Shown here: positions 23,077-26,230 of the stretch, piece after piece
Numbering within the stretch: position 1 is the first letter of the stretch
Layout of the letters: every line of letters starts with the position of its first letter
Source: JAEUOS01 sp046160545
GTDB taxonomy: Bacteria > Pseudomonadota > Gammaproteobacteria > Burkholderiales > JAEUOS01
Assembly (NCBI GenBank): GCA_046160545.1
Contig: JBJXGS010000065.1
Location: forward strand, 1-26,230
Direction of reading: 5' to 3'
DNA: 26,230 nucleotides
Notes under the pieces: model-generated
Seen by the model: the letters and a program-made list of their open reading frames with translations, nothing else
Told to the model about the DNA's origin: nothing
The model's database searches: none
Translations under genes and position numbers: made by a program

Positions 23077-23681
23077 TCGGTGGCTTCGAGGTAAGGGCGC
23101 ATGACGTTGGCGACGCGACAGATCTTGCCGAAACGCCAGAGATCGTCAGCCGTGGTCTTTTTTTGCGCTCGCGCATCCTTAAGCGCTTCCAGCGCCACGT
23201 CGAGCCCGATCTTGTTTCTATGCTTGAAGCAATCAGCAACCGTCTTGGCAACGCTGTAAATCCTGATACCGAGTTGGTCGATGCGATGCGTTTCCACGCC
23301 TTGCGTGAACGCGTCGCCGCCGTACTGGATGAGCTTGATCGGCGGGTACTCCATCTTCGGGGTGTGACTTCCCTTCGGCAGGGCGATCCAGACCTGCCGG
23401 GGAAGCTGTGTGGTGAGGCCGTGGAATTGCAGGGCCGTGAGCAGGCAGAAGACGGCTTGCGGCGCCCGCGCAGCCACCATGGCCAGAGTCTCATTCTCCG
23501 AGAGGGAGGCATCGGCAAGCTTGTATAGGCCGCGGCCGGCTTTGGCGAGCATGCCGCTGGCCGAGAGGCGTGAAAGGTAAACGCGGGGTATCCCGAGTTC
23601 GGCCAGATCACTCGGGCGCAGCAGGCCCCTCTGCCTGGCAAGTTGCAGGAGGCGATCAGCGTGGTGTGGTTGGGCTGCCAT
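23073..23681 (-). CDS. abiEi: AbiEi-type antitoxin and autorepressor
   Basis: This 202-residue antitoxin partner of AbiEii has an N-terminal winged-helix part (RLLQLARQRGLLRPSDLAEL; IPRVYLSRLSASGMLAKAG; RGLYKLAD), the AbiEi_4 DNA-binding domain, and a C-terminal part with VFCLLTALQFHGLTTQLP, VWIALPKGSHTP, a YSVAKTVADCFKHRNKIGLD motif and ALEALKDARAQ that matches the AbiEi_1 type. AbiEi represses its own operon by binding inverted repeats and neutralises the toxin without direct binding (type IV). No Shine-Dalgarno site precedes the ATG at 23681, and a sigma-70-like -10 box ends about nine bases upstream, so the mRNA may be nearly leaderless. The heptamer A AAA AAG at about 23164-23158 in the minus-strand reading phase is a potential slip site, but nothing else supports frameshifting. 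Confidence 0.93.
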   Translation of the reverse strand: MAAQPHHADRLLQLARQRGLLRPSDLAELGIPRVYLSRLSASGMLAKAGRGLYKLADASLSENETLAMVAARAPQAVFCLLTALQFHGLTTQLPRQVWIALPKGSHTPKMEYPPIKLIQYGGDAFTQGVETHRIDQLGIRIYSVAKTVADCFKHRNKIGLDVALEALKDARAQKKTTADDLWRFGKICRVANVMRPYLEATE

Positions 23682-23728
23682 GGAACGACATTATGTTCCA
23701 TAAAAGCGTTACTTGTAAATATGTAACG
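23680..23728 (-). promoter_or_regulatory. abiE promoter with two inverted-repeat operators
   Basis: On the minus strand a -35 box TTTACA (23719-23714) and a -10 box CATAAT (23695-23690) are separated by 18 bases, each 5 of 6 to consensus. Two inverted repeats overlap them: ATGGAAC/GTTCCAT at 23680-23686 and 23695-23701, covering the -10 and the start codon, and CGTTAC/GTAACG at 23707-23712 and 23723-23728, covering the -35. AbiEi proteins are known to bind inverted repeats in their promoter, so these are likely its operators. Confidence 0.72.
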
Positions 23729-23985
23729 AATAAATGAAACATTACGCACTTCACCGCGAAAAAGCCTCCTGGACCGCCAACACCGCGTTCATAGCACCCC
23801 GCCGCCATGAGGTAGAAATCAACTGGCTTCGATACTTGAACCCGAAGACTCTATCAAGCGCAGTTGCAAGCCACCGGAAAACACAGGGGGCTGTTGGCCG
23901 AACGGGGAAGTACGCGGACACGGCGTTTCGGCGCGGAGGCGCGTGGGCAGACGTACCGAGGATACCGGCTATGATGCGGTAACAT
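23729..23985. other. Intergenic stretch between the two toxin-antitoxin modules
   Basis: This part of the 335-base gap between abiEi and the RHH gene is less GC-rich than its surroundings on the abiE side. A short open frame at 23734-23982 has no family resemblance and no Shine-Dalgarno site and is probably not a gene. A TATGAT at 23970-23975 could be a -10 box for the RHH operon, but no good -35 lies at the right distance. No RNA gene was recognised. Confidence 0.4.
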
Positions 23986-24005
23986 ATTGGTGCTTTCTCA
24001 CCAAT
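23986..24005 (+). promoter_or_regulatory. Putative RHH operator
   Basis: ATTGGTG at 23986-23992 and CACCAAT at 23999-24005 form a perfect 7-bp inverted repeat with a 6-base spacer, 11 bases upstream of the RHH antitoxin start. RHH antitoxins usually bind such palindromes to repress their own operon; that it does so here is inference. Confidence 0.55.
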
Positions 24006-24016
24006 GTGAGTCCGCC

Positions 24017-24256
24017 ATGAGCCGTTTGACCATCACCCTTTCCGAAGCCCGTTACAAGGCGCTCAAGGAGGCCTCGGCGCAGCGCGCCAAGACCATCGGC
24101 CAGCTGATCGAGGAGAGCCTGGAGTTCTACGGCATCAAGTCGCGCGAAGACGCCCAGGCACTGGTGCGCCGGGCCCGCGCGCGCAGCCGCCTCACGGGCG
24201 ACGAGGCCATGGCCGTGGCCAGCGAGCAGGTGCGCGCAGTGCGGCGCAGGGCATGA
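24017..24256 (+). CDS. Ribbon-helix-helix antitoxin
   Basis: This 79-residue basic protein opens MSRLTITLSEARYKALKEAS, the classic RHH pattern of one DNA-contacting beta strand followed by two helices (AQRAKTIGQLIEESLEFYG), then a C-terminal helical tail rich in Arg and Ala that would contact the toxin. RHH proteins are dimeric repressors and antitoxins. A perfect inverted repeat lies just upstream. The start is the ATG at 24017; an in-frame start ten codons earlier lies inside the inverted repeat and is not family-like. It is followed by a PIN-domain gene, as in VapBC-type modules with an RHH antitoxin. Its stop overlaps the start of a 23-codon frame that bridges to the PIN gene. Confidence 0.87.
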   Translation: MSRLTITLSEARYKALKEASAQRAKTIGQLIEESLEFYGIKSREDAQALVRRARARSRLTGDEAMAVASEQVRAVRRRA

Positions 24257-24324
24257 GAATCGTGCGTCGCCACCCCGAGCCTGGCGACGAACCGCACCAC
24301 GATGGCGTGCGGATGGGCCTGTGA
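24253..24324 (+). CDS. 23-codon bridging mini-ORF between antitoxin and toxin
   Basis: The frame ATG at 24253 to TGA at 24324 encodes a 23-residue peptide beginning MRIVRRHPEPGDEPHH. Its ATG overlaps the antitoxin stop (ATGA) and its TGA overlaps the GTG start of the PIN toxin (GTGA). The double overlap could pass ribosomes from antitoxin to toxin by termination-reinitiation. There is no family match for the peptide, and it may be chance; it could also be only a spacer. Confidence 0.35.
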   Translation: MRIVRRHPEPGDEPHHDGVRMGL

Positions 24325-24740
24325 GCCGCGGGCCGGTCGTCGTCGACACCAACGTGGTCGTAGCCGGACTCCTGACCGGCGACGCGAATTCGCCAGTGGC
24401 CCGGGTTCTGGATGGGATGCTGGCGGCGGCTTTTCCGTTCGTTGTCTCGGAGGCGCTGCTCGCTAAGTACCTTCTGGTCCTGGAAAGGCCCGCGTTGCGC
24501 AAGCTGCACGGCCTGCGGGCGGCGGAGGTCGAGGCGCTGGTGACGGACATTGCCGCGCACGCGATCCTGCTGGCGCCTGCCGTGGCGCCGCTGGCGCCCG
24601 ACCCAGGCGACCAATTGTTGTGGGACTTGCTGGCTGCCCGCCCCGACCTGGTGCTGGTGACGGGCGATAAATTGCTGCTGCGCGCGCCGGGAATGCGCGC
24701 GCGGGTGATGACGCCCAGGGAGTTCGTCGAGGCCGCGTAA
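24321..24740 (+). CDS. PIN-domain toxin (VapC-like RNase)
   Basis: This 139-residue PIN-family protein belongs to the 'putative toxin-antitoxin system toxin component, PIN family' group. The acidic active site is visible: Asp9 in VVVDTNVVVAG, Glu44 in VVSEALLAKY, Asp97 and/or Asp102 in DPGDQLLWDLL, and Asp116 in LVTGDKLLL. Such enzymes are Mg-dependent ribonucleases that cut tRNA or rRNA when the antitoxin is lost. The start is the GTG at 24321, because no ATG or TTG exists upstream in frame down to the antitoxin and it places the first Asp at residue 9. It is 64 bases downstream of the antitoxin, linked by the mini-ORF described above, with no strong Shine-Dalgarno site. Confidence 0.9.
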   Translation: MSRGPVVVDTNVVVAGLLTGDANSPVARVLDGMLAAAFPFVVSEALLAKYLLVLERPALRKLHGLRAAEVEALVTDIAAHAILLAPAVAPLAPDPGDQLLWDLLAARPDLVLVTGDKLLLRAPGMRARVMTPREFVEAA

Positions 24741-24784
24741 GGCGCTGCCGCCGGAGATGCTCCAACAGCCGGCCTGGTTACGCC

Positions 24785-25687
24785 TCAGCGCTTTCCTTCC
24801 AGTTTTTCCAGGAACCCGTCGATGAGGCCCGGCGGCGCCTTGACGATGTGCTCGGTACCTGGGAATCCGCCGTTGCGCACATCGGTAATGAATTCCTTGA
24901 AGGCAGCCACGCGTTCGGCCTGCATCTCCTGCTTCATCTTGTACAGGTCGCGGTACTGCTTGGTGTGGCGCGGGTAGGGCGGGCCGTTGTTGCCCAGGAT
25001 GTCATCGGCGAACAGGAACTGGATGTCACCGCCGCCGCCCGCGCCGATCGACGAGGTGAGGAGGGTGGTGCGCTTGCTGATCTGGGCCAGGAGCTCGGCG
25101 GGGATCACCTCGACCTCGACCGCCCAGGCGCCGGCGGCTTCGAGCTTCTTGATCTCGTCATAGACCCACAGGGCTTCGTCCAGCGTCTTGCCCACCGCGC
25201 GCAGCCCGCCGGTCCAGGTGCTGCGGCGCGGCACCAGCCCGGCGTGGCCTTCGATGGGGATGCCGGCTTCGGTAGCCGCTGCCACGAAGCGCGGCGACCA
25301 CTGGCGCATGATGCCGTCCGCCCCCAGTTCCATGGCCTGGTAGCCGATGCGCACCGCCTCATCTACGGTGGCAGCGGCCACCAGCGGTACCGAGAAGGAC
25401 ATGAAGGTGTTGGGCGCGGCACGCCTGATCGTGGCCGCCAGCTCCGGGCGCTTGGGGTCGAAGCGCACCTTCATGGTGTCGATGCCGGCCGCCTCCGCCG
25501 CGGCCGCCTCTTCCGGCGAAAACGGCAGGGTCTCGGTCAACACCCGCTTGCCCTTCACGTCGCGCAAATCCTTGACCGTGTAGTTGCGCGTGCCGTAGGC
25601 ACCGCCTAAGGTCATGATGCGCTTCAAGCCGCGCGCTGCCGCGTCACGTGGAGGAATGCCGCCGTCGCCGGTTGCGTGGGTTGCCAT
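24785..25687 (-). CDS. Divergent ketopantoate hydroxymethyltransferase (PanB)-like protein
   Basis: This 300-residue protein is related to 3-methyl-2-oxobutanoate hydroxymethyltransferase in the PEP mutase/isocitrate lyase superfamily. YTVKDLRDVKGK at the front, AGIPIEGHAGLVPRRS, GGLRAVGKTLDEA, AVEVEVIPAELLAQIS, SSIGAGGGGDIQFLFADDILG and FPGTEHIV all line up with PanB. However, the segments that carry the catalytic residues of true PanB differ: VGDSLG is replaced by VRFDP, the DMPF metal Asp by SVPL, and the KLE lysine/glutamate by MRQW. It may act on a different alpha-keto acid or be another C-C bond enzyme of the superfamily. The start is the ATG at 25687 with GGAG about ten bases upstream. 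Function unknown. Confidence 0.82.
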   Translation of the reverse strand: MATHATGDGGIPPRDAAARGLKRIMTLGGAYGTRNYTVKDLRDVKGKRVLTETLPFSPEEAAAAEAAGIDTMKVRFDPKRPELAATIRRAAPNTFMSFSVPLVAAATVDEAVRIGYQAMELGADGIMRQWSPRFVAAATEAGIPIEGHAGLVPRRSTWTGGLRAVGKTLDEALWVYDEIKKLEAAGAWAVEVEVIPAELLAQISKRTTLLTSSIGAGGGGDIQFLFADDILGNNGPPYPRHTKQYRDLYKMKQEMQAERVAAFKEFITDVRNGGFPGTEHIVKAPPGLIDGFLEKLEGKR

Positions 25688-25807
25688 TGTCGAGTGCTCC
25701 GTGGTCTGTCCGGGTAAAGGTGGCCGCATGCGTGGCCGGGCCGCAGGTTGCATGCCTGACTGCAGGTATTCTGCCCCGCGTGAGTCTATACCGCAGGCAC
25801 CTTTCGT

Positions 25808-26230
25808 TCACAACAACCCCAGCGAAGACACCATCATCCCGCCCAGCGACAGCACGATCGCAAACACCAAAACAGATATTCCGATGAACTCCGTACTCTC
25901 GTCCGGCTTGATGCCCAGCAGCGCGCAGGCCCCGGCGCCGCACTGCGAAAGCGAGAGTAGGGCAGCCAGCATGCCGACGACGAACATTGGCATCAGGAAC
26001 AGCGTCAGGCCAGCCAGCCACAGCGGCCGTGCGGCGTGCACTGCGACACGAAACGCTGCGGCGTAGTCGGGATGCTCGCGGTACATGTGTGCCAGGCGCT
26101 GCATGACGGCGGCCAAAACCAGGGGCGCGGCGGCGGAAAGTGAGAGCGCTCCCAGTCCCACGCGCAGCGCGTCGGCGGCGCCCATCGAGTAACCCCATAT
26201 CTGGTGCCAGTCGCGATTGAAGAACGCGCT
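25808..26230 (-). CDS. Yip1-like integral membrane protein (5' end outside window)
   Basis: The visible part is 140 codons of a frame that continues past base 26230. It contains SAFFNRDWHQIWGYSMGAA at the truncated start and four or so hydrophobic segments: ALSLSAAAPLVLAAVM, PLWLAGLTLFLMPMFVVGM, a LLSLSQCGAGACALLGIK loop, and IGISVLVFAIVLSLGGMMV. The pattern HPDYAAAFRVAVHAARPLWLAG resembles bacterial Yip1-domain proteins. An internal ATG at 26185 is not the likely start, because the upstream frame stays open with family-like residues. Role unknown; Yip1 proteins are generally of unknown function in bacteria. It ends 120 bases upstream of the PanB-like gene in the same direction. Confidence 0.68.
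   Translation of the reverse strand, partial: SAFFNRDWHQIWGYSMGAADALRVGLGALSLSAAAPLVLAAVMQRLAHMYREHPDYAAAFRVAVHAARPLWLAGLTLFLMPMFVVGMLAALLSLSQCGAGACALLGIKPDESTEFIGISVLVFAIVLSLGGMMVSSLGLL

Noticed and set aside
23158..23164. A AAA AAG heptamer in abiEi, in the phase of the dnaX slip site
   Set aside because: A -1 shift would reach a stop after three codons and no stimulatory stem-loop was evident; a lone heptamer is not enough.
23734..23982. Open frame of 82 codons between the two toxin-antitoxin modules
   Set aside because: No Shine-Dalgarno site, no recognisable family, and it runs into the RHH operator region; better read as intergenic.
1..26230. CRISPR arrays, tRNA or rRNA genes, insertion sequences
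   Set aside because: I looked for spaced direct repeats, cloverleaf-like segments and transposase genes with terminal repeats and saw none in the gaps; almost all of the window is coding.

Overview
The window is GC-rich throughout, with codons strongly biased to G/C at the third position, and it looks like a chromosomal segment of a betaproteobacterium, most likely Burkholderiales or a close relative. The clues are a Bug-family (TctC-like) periplasmic solute-binding protein, an AtuA-type acyl-metabolism pair, a membrane-anchored FMN/glutamate-synthase-like protein, and a cohesin-secretin pilus/secretion operon. The taxonomy is inferred from gene families, not proven. I saw no rRNA, tRNA, CRISPR array or insertion sequence.

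Layout. (1) 1-2267, minus strand: a catabolic cassette of Bug solute-binding protein, metallo-beta-lactamase-fold hydrolase and fumarylacetoacetate-hydrolase-like enzyme (cut by the window edge). (2) 2268-2598: intergenic region between divergent operons. (3) 2599-15028, plus strand: one tightly overlapping operon of 13 genes encoding a type II secretion/type IV pilus hybrid machine. Its order is lytic transglycosylase, GspG major pseudopilin, GspF, GspE, PilM-, PilN-, PilO- and PilP/GspC-like proteins, a TPR-secretin-cohesin lipoprotein, three more prepilin-like proteins, and a second TPR-secretin-cohesin lipoprotein. An M20 amidohydrolase (15044-16243) follows closely, and a strong hairpin ends the block. 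(4) 16293-19532, minus strand: a methyltransferase with an apparent export signal, then HAD hydrolase, AtuA and the small AtuA-like partner as an overlapping operon. (5) 19676-22091, plus strand: FMN-binding glutamate synthase-like protein and an aldo/keto reductase. (6) 22210-24740: two toxin-antitoxin modules, an AbiEi/AbiEii pair on the minus strand and an RHH/PIN pair on the plus strand, with operator-like inverted repeats between them. (7) 24785-26230, minus strand: a divergent ketopantoate-hydroxymethyltransferase-like protein and a partial Yip1-like membrane protein.

How the genes work together. The central operon supplies most of an envelope-spanning machine: ATPase (GspE), inner-membrane platform (GspF), PilM/N/O/P-type alignment complex, pseudopilus subunits, outer-membrane secretins, and a peptidoglycan-cutting enzyme that could open the wall for assembly. 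Prepilin peptidase and any retraction ATPase are not in the window. Its most unusual features are the two tandem paralogous secretins, both with N-terminal TPRs and C-terminal cohesin-like domains, and a prepilin-like protein that lacks Glu+5 and carries a Gly/Pro/Thr repeat tail. These are the best candidates for an incompletely described system. The flanking genes are mostly catabolic or defence/accessory functions.
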